DNA of 45,677 nucleotides from Oscillatoriales cyanobacterium (GTDB lineage Bacteria > Cyanobacteriota > Cyanobacteriia > Cyanobacteriales > Microcoleaceae), in assembly GCA_004292955.1 (NCBI GenBank), contig RDXX01000030.1, positions 1 to 45,677 of the forward strand. The letters are read 5' to 3'. A program made the position numbers and the translations under genes. The notes under the pieces were generated by a model. It saw nothing but the letters and a program-made list of their open reading frames with translations. It was not told where the DNA came from and ran no database searches. The stretch's first letter is position 1; each line of letters begins with the position of its first letter. Below, in pieces: positions 1 to 9,990 of the stretch.

Positions 1-66
1 GAGGGCGGGTTTTTGAAATTGTTAGTTTTGGGGCGATTATTGTTGGTGAACCCGCCCCTACGGGAA
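1..66. repeat. Dispersed GC-rich hairpin repeat
   Basis: This stretch downstream of the giant gene holds an imperfect inverted pair, gggcgggttt near 4-13 and aaacccgcccc-like sequence near 48-58. The 17-mer ggtgaacccgcccctac (46-62) occurs as an exact reverse complement at 34407-34423, and a related copy lies near 34816-34835. It is a dispersed non-coding repeat and may act as a 3'-end hairpin. Confidence 0.6.
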
Positions 67-3000
67 TTATGTATATAGCCCGCCAATAATATTCAAAAAG
101 CGTTTAACTTGTTTTTCCCAAGTCCAATCGAGCATAAAATTCGCCGCAGCTAAACCCCGACGTTTCGCTTCTTCGCGATTAGTATAAACTTGCTCCAAAG
201 CCTCGACAACTTCCTCAACATCTGACTCTCCCCAACCTTCTACACCGGGAAAATGAGCAGTCGGTTTAACTCGTCCCTGATGCGACAAAGGATAGCAAAT
301 ATTGCTGTAAATCAAGTCTAAATGTCCGGTATTTGCTGATAAAATAGTAGGAATTCCGCAGGCCATACTTTCCATTGCGACTAAATTAGTGCCGCCTTCG
401 CAGCGATTGGTGAAAACAGCGCAGTCAGCTTCTCGCAATATTTGTCCGGCGAGGTGATTGGGAATTAAACCGATGTCGATAAAAGAGTCAACTGGTAAGC
501 CGTTAGCCGCCAACCATTGCGAAATTCCTAAACTTCCGTCGCGGTTGATATTGGGAAGTCCCGCAACATTTCCGGTTTGTTCGATTCCTAGCATATATTG
601 AGGCCAGAAATTGTGCCAGGTTGTTAGTAGTAAAGCTTCTGGATGTTTGGCGCGAAATCGTTTGAAAGCGGCGATTACAATGTCTTGGCCTTTGCGATAT
701 TCGAGTTTGCCGCCGGAGAAGATGACGAAGCGATCGCCAAATAGGTTAGATTTAGGTGCAGGATGGAAAATTGCGGGGTCAATTCCTTGATTTACCATCG
801 CGACGTTAGTCAAGCCGCAGCTTCTCAAAACATCGGCATTCCAGTGGGAACCGGCGACAATAGCGCGATATTTTTTGGCTGTTTCTAGGGCGGCTGGGGT
901 GATGCGGGTGTCTTCAAAAAAGATGACTCCTACTTGACAAGGGCTGATTAGATGATTTTCAACTCCCGAGGATGCTAAGTTATTCCCCAAAGCGTAAAGT
1001 ACAGGAAAGTTACAACTGATCTGTTTGTCGGAATTTGCTGTTACTAATTCCTGAAATTGTTTCTGCTTTTCTACTGCGGGTGACAAGAGTGATTTGTGCA
1101 GCGGATTGATGGATTCTGAGGTGATGGACGGCGGTACTAAAAGTGCAACTTCCCAGGCGGGATTTCGCAGCAGTTGCAGTGTTAAATTCATGCCGTAAAT
1201 GCCCCAGCCGCTGGTGATGCTGACTGGCCAACTGATGCCGATTCCTGTTATTTGTGGCGGGGTTTCTGGGGGGATATTTTGAGGAAGAACTTCTGGATAT
1301 ATATTACCAGGTAGAGTCTGGGAATGAGTATTTTCTATTATTTGTAGCGGAGTTTGTGAGAGGGGATTTTCAGTTTGAGCCTCTGGATATGCGTTAGTAG
1401 GTAGAGCCTGGAAACGGGTAATTAGCTGTTCTAGGGCTGCTTTTATACGATCGCCCACGGCATCCCAATCACCCGCCTGTGACTGCCTAAACAACCGCGC
1501 AGTGGGATACCAAGGGCTGTCTTCCCGTGTCAGCATCCACCGCCAATCGGGCATAAAGGAGAGCAAAATCCAGACAGGTTTGCCCAACGCACCGGCTAAG
1601 TGGGCGATCGCAGTATCAACACAAATTACTAAATCCAGTTGCGAAATAATCGCTGCGGTGTCGGCAAAATCGAGGCAATGTTCGCTTAAATTGGGGATTT
1701 GCTGTTGATTCAATAAAGTTAAATCGCCCGCCGACAAATCTTTCTGAAGGCTGTAAAAACTCGCGCCCGGAACATCTAAAAACTTCAAAAACTCACTCAA
1801 CTTACAGGATCGCTCGTGATTTTTGCGGTGCAGCGGCCCGCCCGCCCACACAATACCTACTTTTAGTTTATTGTTCGATCCTAGGGAAATTTTACAATCA
1901 TCGGGCGCAGCTAAATAAGGAATATTTGCAGGTATGTTTTCCAAAGTCGTCCCCAGAATTCGCGGCAAACTTAGCAGCGGCGCTTGCACTTGAAAATCTA
2001 GCAAATTCTGCGGATTTGTGACTACATTATCTACGCCTGCCACTTTTTCAAACAAACGCTTCAGCGATTGATGACAAGCAACCATAACTTTGCCGCCTTT
2101 TTGCTTGACTAAAGGTGCGTAGCGGATAAAATGAATCGCATCGCCAAAACCTTGTTCTGGGTGCAATAAAATTGTTTTTCCCTGCAAATCTGAACCATCC
2201 CAAAGCGGGTAATTGGTATATTGTTGTTCTAATTCTTGAGTGTGCCAGCGCGATTCGTACTCGGCAAAACCATGCTGGAAATTGCCAGTCAACAGCAAAG
2301 CAAATGCTAGTCTCAAACGCAAATCTGGAGATTCTGGAGATAGTTGAATTGCTTTAGTATAGCAGTCGATCGCCTCCGCAACTCTTCCTTGTTCTTCCAG
2401 GGCATAACCTAAATATAAGTTGGTTTTGCCCAGGTTGGGATTGGTTGCTAGTGCTTGCTGGTAGTGCGAAACTGCCTCGGCTATTTGTCCGTTTTCCTGT
2501 TTGAGATAACCTAAATAAGTGTGGGCTTCGGCGTGGTTGGGCGAGGCGGCGATTACTTGTTGGTAGCGCGCGGCTGCGGCTGCTTTGTTACCTTGTTTTT
2601 GTAATGCCTTTGCTATGTGAAACTGTACGTCTATTTCTGCGATCGCACTTGATGATGATTTAGCCTCAGTGGGAGTGGGAATTAACTCTTGTAAAGCGAC
2701 TTTTATGCGATCGCCCACGCCATCCCAATCACCAGGTTTTGACTGCCGAAACAACCGCGCAGTGGGATACCAAGGGCTGTCTTCCCGTGTCAGCAGCCAC
2801 CGCCAATCGGGCATAAATGAGAGCAAAATCCAGACAGGTTTGCCCAACGCACCGGCTAAGTGCGCCACAGCGGTATCGACGCAAATAACTAAATCTAGTT
2901 GCGATATCACCGCCGCAGTATCGGCAAAATCGTTCAAATTGTCGCTCAAATCTATGACAGAAGTTTGAGTTAACAAAGTCATGTCATCCGCCGACACTTC

Positions 3001-6000
3001 TTTTTGCAGACTGTAAAAACTGACACCGGGAATATCTAAGAATTTCAAGAAATAGCTGAAATCGCTCGATCGCACAAAATCCTTCAAATGTTCCGAACTT
3101 CCCGCCCAGACAATCCCTACTTTGAAATTGCGATCGCAATTTAGCGAAAATTGCCAATTCGGCGGCGCCGCTAAATAAGGAACATTGGCGGGTATATTGT
3201 CTAAAGTTGTTCCGAGAATGTGCGGCAAACTCATCAGCGGTGCTTGCACTTGAAAATCGGGCAATTCTTCCACCCGCACCGCCACTTGTTCGATACCAGG
3301 AATCTGCTTAAATAAACGCTTCAGTTCTTGATAGCAAGATATAATGACTTTGCCGCCCTTTTGCTGGACAATTGTGGCGTAGCGGACAAATTGAATTGCG
3401 TCGCCCAAACCTTGTTCGCAGCGGAGTAAAATAGTTTGTCCGTTCAAATCTGAACCGTCCCAAACTGGCTTGTCAAAATTCAACCGCGGCAATTTTTTCG
3501 CCTGATCTGTGTGCCACCGCCACTCGTATTCTGCTAAGCCGCGCGGCAAGTCACCTGTCAACAGCAAGACTAAGCCTAAATTGAAGTGAGCTTTAACACA
3601 GTCTGGAGCTACTGCGAGAGCTTGATTGTAACATGAAATTGCCCGATTTACGTCTCCCAATAGTTCCACGGCACTGCCTAAATTAGTCAGGGCTTCTACA
3701 TAATTTGGCTGCAAAGATATTGCTACCTCAAAGCTAGAAATTGCCTGCTCTATTTTGCCCGCAGCCAAACATGAATTTCCCAGGTGATAGTGTCCTTTAG
3801 AATTGTTCGGTTCTGCTTCAATTGCACGCTGGTAAAGCCGCCCGGCCTCCGCTGGCTGACATTTTGCTTGCATCGCCACGCCCAAATTTACGAGGGCGGG
3901 TACGTAATTGGCATTGAGGGAAAGTGCTTGCTGAAAATAGACGATCGCACTTTGGAGCTCGCCCTGCTGCTGGAGAGTCGCGCCGAGATTGTTCAGGGCT
4001 TTGACATAAACGGGATTTAGGGCGATCGCCTTTTGAAAGCAAATTACTGCCTCGGCGATATTTCCCCGATCTTGCAGCAAAATACCCAAGTTATTTTGCG
4101 CTTGAGCGCAGTTCGGGTCAATTTCGATCGCGCGCTGATAATACGTCGCAGCTTCGGCTAAATCGCCTGTTTGGTGCAGCGTGACGGCTAAATTAGTAGC
4201 GGACTCGATGGAATCTGGCTGCAAAACTAAAGCATTCTTGAAATATGCGATCGCCTCGGCAAGCTTTCCTTGGGATTTCAGCAGATTTGCGCGATCGAAT
4301 TGTTTCTTAGCTAACTCAATATTAGACTGAATTTCTATTGGTTGTCGAGCTTCCTGATGCTCATGAATTTTTGCTTCAAGCGCCAAAGTAGCCCGATCTA
4401 AAACTCCATCCCAATCCCCCGCTGCTGACTGACGAAACAGCCTTGCACTGGGATACCAAGGAGTATCTTCGCGCTCCAACATCCACCGCCAATCCGGCAC
4501 AAAACACAGCAAAATCCACACGGGTTTGCCCAAAGCACCCGCCAAATGCGCTACAGAAGTATCTACCGAAATGACTAAATCCAGAGCCGAGATTACCGCA
4601 GCAGTAACTGCCATATCGTGCAAATTAGAGCTTAAATCTGTGACGGGCATTCGATCTAACCAAGCACGCTCGTCTGCTGTCATTTGCTTTTGCAAATTGT
4701 AAAAATCTGCTCCGGGAATCTCTAACAGTTTTGCCAACAAATCTAGCGGGAACGATCGTACCTTATTTTGTGAATGTTGAGTATTTCCAGACCACACAAT
4801 CCCTACTTTCAAATTAGGAGTGTTCGGAAGAGCGCATTCCAAACCGGGTGGTGGAGCTAAATAAGGAACATTAGCTGGTATAGTATCTAAAGTTGTTCCC
4901 AGAATGTGCGGCAAACTCATTAACCGCGTATGAACTTGAAAATCAGGCGCATCGTCGGGATTAATTATTAACTCATCGATTCCCGCAACTTGGGCAAACA
5001 ACCGCTGCAAGTGCGGCAAACACCAAACAATTACCTTACCGCCTTTTTGCTTGACTAAATCGGCGTAGCGGATAAACTGAATTGCATCGCCCAAACCCTG
5101 TTCCGGGCAAAGCAAAATAGTTTTTCCCTCCAAATCTTTACCGTCCCAAATCGGCTGAATAAAGTTTTGGCACGGAAACTCTTTTTCCTTAATCAGGAGC
5201 CGCCATTCGTACTCGGAAAAACCGCGCTGCAACTCTCCAGACAGCAGCAAAGCCAAACCTAAATTTAGGTGAGATTCCGGGTTAGTCGCATTGAATTGAA
5301 CTGCTTGACTGTAGCAGGTGACAGCATCCGCAAATTGGCCACCATTGTGCAACACTTTCCCCAAACCGTTGAGGGGATTCATATTACCCGGTTTCAACTC
5401 GATCGCCCTACGGTAACAATCGATCGCCTCTGCCATATTTCCGGCTTCCTCAAAAGCTTTACCCAGATTGTTCAAAGCTTCGGGAAAGTCGGGTTGCAGG
5501 CTCAAAGCTTGCTGGTAACAGGCGATCGCACCTGCAATTTTGCCCTGTTTGTGCAGCACAATTCCCAGATTGCAGCGAGCCTCAGCATTGGCTGGTAACT
5601 GCTGAATCGCTTGCTGGCAAACGGCTAGAGCCTCATCTAACTTATCTTGCTGTTGCAGGGAACTCCCCAAACCGATCAGAGTTTCGGCTAAATCTGGTTG
5701 CACCGCCATAGCGCGATCGTAATAGGCGATCGCATCTGCAATTCTGCCCTGTCGGATCGAGGCGTATCCTAAGTTGTGCAAGGCGTCTACATAATTGGGT
5801 TCGAGAGCGATCGCCCGTTCGTAATTTGCGATCGCGCGATCGTAATTCGCGCCCGTTTCCTCTCCTCGTTCCTCCAAAGCAATGCCCAAATTCAAATAAG
5901 CCACAGCACAATCAGGATTGACTTGAATCGCTTGCTCGTACAACCTGACAGCCTCCCCCACATCCCCTTGCTCTTCCCGCAGCAGGCCCAAATTAACCAG

Positions 6001-9000
6001 CGCTTCCGCGCAATTCGGGTTCAAAGACAGCGCCCGCTGGTATTGGGCGATCGCACCTTCATTCTCCCCTGCTTCCGCCAGCGCGCTGCCCAAATTGCTC
6101 GCAGTTTCAGCCAAATTCGGGTCTATTTCTAGGGCTTGTCGGTAATGCGCGATCGCCTCTGTTAACCGCCCGCTTTGCTGTTTGACAACACCTAAATTGC
6201 TGTGGGCTGCTGCATAATTCGGATCGATCGCGATCGCCCGCTGGTAACACTCGATCGCACCGCCCAAATTGCCCTGCTGTTGCAAATCTCGGCCCAACCG
6301 CAACTCTGCATCCGCCGCCTCCGACGGCACAAATCCAGCAGAAACAGCGCCTAGAGCCTCCGCCACCCTAGCGAAAACACCCTCCCAGCCTCCCCTTTCC
6401 CGTTGCCGAAACAGCCTTGCACTGGGATACCAAGGACTGTCTTCGCGCTCCAACAACCACCGCCAATCCGGGGAAAACGCCAGCAAAACCCACACCGGTT
6501 TGCCCAAAGCCCCCGCCAAATGGGCGACAGCCGTATCGACAGTAATTACTAAATCCAGTTTGGCGATCGCAGCAGCAGTATCAGCCAAATCACCAAAATG
6601 CGGGCTCAAATCGACGATCGGCGTTCCATTCAACAGCGCGCGATCGGCCTCTAAAACCTCCTTCTGCAAGCTGTAAAAAGTTACCCCCGAAACGTCCAAA
6701 AGCGGCAGAAACTGACTTAAACCGCAAGAACGCTGCATATTTTTGCGGTGTTTGGGATTCCCCGCCCAGACAATCCCAACTTTCAAATTGCGATCGGGCA
6801 AAAGCGCAAATTCAGCATCCGCAGGGGGAGACAAATAAGCAGTAGTTGCCGGAATTGTTTCTAGCCTTGTACCGAGAACATAGGGTAAACTCAACATCGG
6901 CACTTGCACGTCAAATTCCGGCAGCGGTTCACCTCTAACTATCAGCAAATCAATGCCATCAACCATGGCAAACAAACGGCGCAATTGCGGGTAACAATCA
7001 ACAATTACCCTACCGCCTCGATTTTTGACAATCTCAACGTAGCGAATAAACTGAAGCGAATCGCCTAAACCTTGTTCCGCGTGCAGCAAAACAGTCTTTC
7101 CCTGCAAATTGGAACCATCCCACAGCGGCCGGTATTCTCTCGCCGAAAGCGTATTTCCCGGCGCCGTCAAATAACAGGAATGGCCTGTTTTAAATTCTTT
7201 AATCTGCCAGCGCCACTCGTATTCGGCGAGGCCATTTGCAAAATCTCCCGCCAACAGCAAAGCCAAGGACAAATTCAGGTGAGCGCTAGCATGATCCGGA
7301 TTCAAATGAATCGCCCGTCTGTAGCAGGCGATCGCATCTTCAACCGCGCCTTTTTCCAGAAAAGTCCTGCCTAAATTGTTGATAGCTTCCACAAAATCCG
7401 GCAGCAATTCCAACGCTTTGTGATAATACTCCAGCGCCTCTTCTAAATTGCCCTGTTCTTGCAAAACAGTTGCCAAATTGTTGTAAGCTTCCCAGCTATG
7501 GGGTTGAATTTCCAGCGCTCGGCGGTACAAATCGAGCGCCCTTAACAGTTCGCCCTTTTCTTGCAGCGCCACCGCTAAATTAATCAGTGCGGGCACGAAA
7601 TCCGGTTCAGCAGCCAGAGCTTGTTCGTAATGTGCGATCGCCTGTTCCACTTTACCTTGTTCCTCAAAAATCTTTGCCAAGTTGTAAGCTGTTTGAGGAA
7701 TATTGGGAGCGAGCGCTAAAGCTTCTTGGTAATGGGGAATAGCTGCATCTAATTCCCCATTTTCGTGTTTGAGAAAACCATAATTAATGCGCGCTTGGAA
7801 ACAATTGGGAGCGAGAGATATAATTTGTTCGTAAAGGGCGATCGCCTCTAGCTTATCGCCTGTTTCCATTAAATGTTCTGCTTGTTGCAATAAATCATCT
7901 AAAACAGCCGAATTTTCGTCGCCCGTTGCGACAACAGATATCTCAATTCCCTGCAAATGCTTGGCTGCTGAGTCATTTCCTAAAGCTTCGCCCGCAGTCA
8001 CAAATATTTGTTTGTTTTCCTCAACCAAGCTAGCGCCTGTCATTTCCAGAGGTAGATTTTTGGCAGCATCCTCAGCAGAAGTAGCAGAATTTGCGATCGC
8101 AAATAAACTCAAAGCCGCCTGCACATCCTGAAACAATTCTTGCCAACTTTCCGGCTGACTTTGGCGGAAAAGCCTTGCAGTTGGATACCAAGGATTGTCT
8201 TCGCGATCCAGCAGCCAGCGCCAGTCAGGAGCAAAAGACAGCAGCACCCAAACCGGTTTACCCAAAGCACCAGCCAAGTGTGCCACAGAAGTATCGACAG
8301 TAATCACTAAATCCAATTGAGATATAGCAGAAGCCGTATCAGCAAAGTCGTTCAGATGCGCGCTCAAATCCGGGACTAGATGCTGGTGCAACAAAGTGCG
8401 ATCGCACTCCGACAAGTTTTTTTGTAAACTATAAAAAGCAATTCCCGGAACATCCAAGAATTGCATAAAATCGCTTAAACTACAAGAACGTTGATTATCT
8501 TTACGGCGCTGCGGACTTCCCGCCCAAACAATCCCCACCTTTAACTTTGCATCAGAAGCAAGTGCAAAACTGCACTCAGCAGGCGGAGCTAAATAAGGAA
8601 CATTTGCGGGAATTGTTTCCAGAGTTGTCCCCACAATCCTCGGCAAACTCATCAGCGGTGCGTGAAAGTCAAATGCTGGCAAATCCTCAAAACAAACTGA
8701 TAAATATTCAATCCCGACAACAGTCGCAAACAACCGCATCAAATCTGGATAGCAAGCCACGATAACTTTAGCACCTCGGCTCCGAAGCATCGGCGCGTAG
8801 CGAATAAACTGAATCGAATCGCCGAAGCCTTGCTCAAGGTGGAGTAAAATAGTTTTCCCCTGCAAATCCGCACCATCCCAAAGCGGCTGTGGAAATTGTC
8901 TCGCCTCTACTTGCGAAGTGCGCCACCGCCACTCATATTCAGCAAAACCGCGCTGGAAATCTCCAAACAATAGCAAAGTCAAGGCTAATTCCAGGTGTGC

Positions 9001-9867
9001 GATGGCGTTGTCTGGCTGCAATTCCAAGGCTCGATGGTGACAAGCAAAAGCTTCTTGAAATTCTCCTAAATCGACCAAAGCGTGGGCGAGGTTGTTAATA
9101 GCATCCACGAAGTCCGGCTTAAGTTTTAATGCTTGTCGGTAGTGGGAAATTGCTGCTTTAGTATTGCCTTGTTCGTGGTAAAATGCTCCGACATTGTTTT
9201 GAGCTTCGGGATTGTTAGGTTCTAATGCTATAGCTTGCTGGTAGCAGTCGAAAGCTTCGGGCAATTTACCTTGCTGCTGAAAAATTCTTCCCAATCCGAT
9301 TAGAGAATATGTCAATTTTGGATTAATTTTTAAAGCGTGCAGGTAACAGGCAACTGCCTCATTTAATTGATTTTTGTCTTTTAATAAGCCTGCTAAATTG
9401 TGTGCAGTTTCCAGCAAGTTTGGGTCGAGCTGGAGCGCTGTTTGATAATATGAAATTGCCGAGTCTATTTCGCCCAAGTGCTGTTTGAGCCAGCCCAAAT
9501 TATTGTATGCTAGTGCGGTATTTGGTGAAAGTTGGATGACTTGTTCGTAACTGGCGATCGCCCTTTGAGTAGCGCCGACATCCATCAAAACATGGGCTTT
9601 GTTTAAATGTGCCTCTACAAAATCGGGGTTTTGGGCGATCGCGCGATCGTAAAAGTCGATCGCCTCAGCCACTTTTCCCTGCTGTCTGACTGCAATTCCC
9701 AACAAACACAACACATTTGCTGACTCCGGCTGCGCTTCCACAATTTGCCGGTACAAATTTTCAGCTTCTAAAAAACGCCCCGCTTGATGATATTCCCAAG
9801 CTATATTCAAAGAATCTTCACCACGCATTTTGACGGCAGATTTTTGGATTTTTTTCTTAGAAGCCAT
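67..9867 (-). CDS. Giant multidomain TPR / glycosyltransferase protein (five GT9-like modules plus C-terminal GT4)
   Basis: A 3266-residue protein built as five tandem modules, each a TPR array followed by a heptosyltransferase-like (GT9-type) domain. The transferase domains begin at about residues 309, 884, 1554, 2114 and 2536. Each carries the same landmarks: AEYEWRW, WDG.DLQGKTILL, EQG.GD.IQFIRY, and near its end VDT.VAHLAGALGKPVW followed by PDWRWLL.REDSPWYP. The last ~385 residues are a different, GT4-like glycosyltransferase (SGGKLEYRKGQD, EGGTNLVAMESMACG). Single TPR-GT9 modules of 600-700 residues are common in filamentous cyanobacteria; five in one chain is unusual. No signal peptide is visible, so a cytoplasmic role is likely. 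It probably glycosylates protein or surface polysaccharide, but the acceptor is unknown. The start ATG is preceded directly by an STRR, with no clear Shine-Dalgarno sequence. Modules 4 and 5 are nearly identical at the DNA level over part of their length. Confidence 0.93.
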   Translation of the reverse strand: MASKKKIQKSAVKMRGEDSLNIAWEYHQAGRFLEAENLYRQIVEAQPESANVLCLLGIAVRQQGKVAEAIDFYDRAIAQNPDFVEAHLNKAHVLMDVGATQRAIASYEQVIQLSPNTALAYNNLGWLKQHLGEIDSAISYYQTALQLDPNLLETAHNLAGLLKDKNQLNEAVACYLHALKINPKLTYSLIGLGRIFQQQGKLPEAFDCYQQAIALEPNNPEAQNNVGAFYHEQGNTKAAISHYRQALKLKPDFVDAINNLAHALVDLGEFQEAFACHHRALELQPDNAIAHLELALTLLLFGDFQRGFAEYEWRWRTSQVEARQFPQPLWDGADLQGKTILLHLEQGFGDSIQFIRYAPMLRSRGAKVIVACYPDLMRLFATVVGIEYLSVCFEDLPAFDFHAPLMSLPRIVGTTLETIPANVPYLAPPAECSFALASDAKLKVGIVWAGSPQRRKDNQRSCSLSDFMQFLDVPGIAFYSLQKNLSECDRTLLHQHLVPDLSAHLNDFADTASAISQLDLVITVDTSVAHLAGALGKPVWVLLSFAPDWRWLLDREDNPWYPTARLFRQSQPESWQELFQDVQAALSLFAIANSATSAEDAAKNLPLEMTGASLVEENKQIFVTAGEALGNDSAAKHLQGIEISVVATGDENSAVLDDLLQQAEHLMETGDKLEAIALYEQIISLAPNCFQARINYGFLKHENGELDAAIPHYQEALALAPNIPQTAYNLAKIFEEQGKVEQAIAHYEQALAAEPDFVPALINLAVALQEKGELLRALDLYRRALEIQPHSWEAYNNLATVLQEQGNLEEALEYYHKALELLPDFVEAINNLGRTFLEKGAVEDAIACYRRAIHLNPDHASAHLNLSLALLLAGDFANGLAEYEWRWQIKEFKTGHSCYLTAPGNTLSAREYRPLWDGSNLQGKTVLLHAEQGLGDSLQFIRYVEIVKNRGGRVIVDCYPQLRRLFAMVDGIDLLIVRGEPLPEFDVQVPMLSLPYVLGTRLETIPATTAYLSPPADAEFALLPDRNLKVGIVWAGNPKHRKNMQRSCGLSQFLPLLDVSGVTFYSLQKEVLEADRALLNGTPIVDLSPHFGDLADTAAAIAKLDLVITVDTAVAHLAGALGKPVWVLLAFSPDWRWLLEREDSPWYPSARLFRQRERGGWEGVFARVAEALGAVSAGFVPSEAADAELRLGRDLQQQGNLGGAIECYQRAIAIDPNYAAAHSNLGVVKQQSGRLTEAIAHYRQALEIDPNLAETASNLGSALAEAGENEGAIAQYQRALSLNPNCAEALVNLGLLREEQGDVGEAVRLYEQAIQVNPDCAVAYLNLGIALEERGEETGANYDRAIANYERAIALEPNYVDALHNLGYASIRQGRIADAIAYYDRAMAVQPDLAETLIGLGSSLQQQDKLDEALAVCQQAIQQLPANAEARCNLGIVLHKQGKIAGAIACYQQALSLQPDFPEALNNLGKAFEEAGNMAEAIDCYRRAIELKPGNMNPLNGLGKVLHNGGQFADAVTCYSQAVQFNATNPESHLNLGLALLLSGELQRGFSEYEWRLLIKEKEFPCQNFIQPIWDGKDLEGKTILLCPEQGLGDAIQFIRYADLVKQKGGKVIVWCLPHLQRLFAQVAGIDELIINPDDAPDFQVHTRLMSLPHILGTTLDTIPANVPYLAPPPGLECALPNTPNLKVGIVWSGNTQHSQNKVRSFPLDLLAKLLEIPGADFYNLQKQMTADERAWLDRMPVTDLSSNLHDMAVTAAVISALDLVISVDTSVAHLAGALGKPVWILLCFVPDWRWMLEREDTPWYPSARLFRQSAAGDWDGVLDRATLALEAKIHEHQEARQPIEIQSNIELAKKQFDRANLLKSQGKLAEAIAYFKNALVLQPDSIESATNLAVTLHQTGDLAEAATYYQRAIEIDPNCAQAQNNLGILLQDRGNIAEAVICFQKAIALNPVYVKALNNLGATLQQQGELQSAIVYFQQALSLNANYVPALVNLGVAMQAKCQPAEAGRLYQRAIEAEPNNSKGHYHLGNSCLAAGKIEQAISSFEVAISLQPNYVEALTNLGSAVELLGDVNRAISCYNQALAVAPDCVKAHFNLGLVLLLTGDLPRGLAEYEWRWHTDQAKKLPRLNFDKPVWDGSDLNGQTILLRCEQGLGDAIQFVRYATIVQQKGGKVIISCYQELKRLFKQIPGIEQVAVRVEELPDFQVQAPLMSLPHILGTTLDNIPANVPYLAAPPNWQFSLNCDRNFKVGIVWAGSSEHLKDFVRSSDFSYFLKFLDIPGVSFYSLQKEVSADDMTLLTQTSVIDLSDNLNDFADTAAVISQLDLVICVDTAVAHLAGALGKPVWILLSFMPDWRWLLTREDSPWYPTARLFRQSKPGDWDGVGDRIKVALQELIPTPTEAKSSSSAIAEIDVQFHIAKALQKQGNKAAAAARYQQVIAASPNHAEAHTYLGYLKQENGQIAEAVSHYQQALATNPNLGKTNLYLGYALEEQGRVAEAIDCYTKAIQLSPESPDLRLRLAFALLLTGNFQHGFAEYESRWHTQELEQQYTNYPLWDGSDLQGKTILLHPEQGFGDAIHFIRYAPLVKQKGGKVMVACHQSLKRLFEKVAGVDNVVTNPQNLLDFQVQAPLLSLPRILGTTLENIPANIPYLAAPDDCKISLGSNNKLKVGIVWAGGPLHRKNHERSCKLSEFLKFLDVPGASFYSLQKDLSAGDLTLLNQQQIPNLSEHCLDFADTAAIISQLDLVICVDTAIAHLAGALGKPVWILLSFMPDWRWMLTREDSPWYPTARLFRQSQAGDWDAVGDRIKAALEQLITRFQALPTNAYPEAQTENPLSQTPLQIIENTHSQTLPGNIYPEVLPQNIPPETPPQITGIGISWPVSITSGWGIYGMNLTLQLLRNPAWEVALLVPPSITSESINPLHKSLLSPAVEKQKQFQELVTANSDKQISCNFPVLYALGNNLASSGVENHLISPCQVGVIFFEDTRITPAALETAKKYRAIVAGSHWNADVLRSCGLTNVAMVNQGIDPAIFHPAPKSNLFGDRFVIFSGGKLEYRKGQDIVIAAFKRFRAKHPEALLLTTWHNFWPQYMLGIEQTGNVAGLPNINRDGSLGISQWLAANGLPVDSFIDIGLIPNHLAGQILREADCAVFTNRCEGGTNLVAMESMACGIPTILSANTGHLDLIYSNICYPLSHQGRVKPTAHFPGVEGWGESDVEEVVEALEQVYTNREEAKRRGLAAANFMLDWTWEKQVKRFLNIIGGLYT

Positions 9868-9875
9868 AGTTGTCT

Positions 9876-9990
9876 GTGTTGTTTGTTATTTGTTGTTTGT
9901 TATTTGTTGTTTGTTATTTGTTGTTTGTTGTTTGTTGTTTTTTACTATAACAATAACCGCCAACTGCCAACTGCCAACTGCCAACTGCCT
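9876..9990. repeat. STRR: heptamer tracts (gtttgtt/atttgtt, then caactgc)
   Basis: Two short tandem repeat tracts fill the gap between the start of the giant gene and the stop of the phytyltransferase gene. At 9878-9940 variants of gtttgtt/atttgtt alternate. At 9959-9990 the unit is caactgc, running into the stop codon of the upstream gene. These are classical cyanobacterial heptameric STRRs. Apparent ORFs across them are artefacts of the period. Confidence 0.9.

Noticed and set aside
5269..7374. Several 90-135 codon frames antisense to the giant gene
   Set aside because: They mirror TPR and GT9 codons of the real gene and recur at each module; they are shadows.
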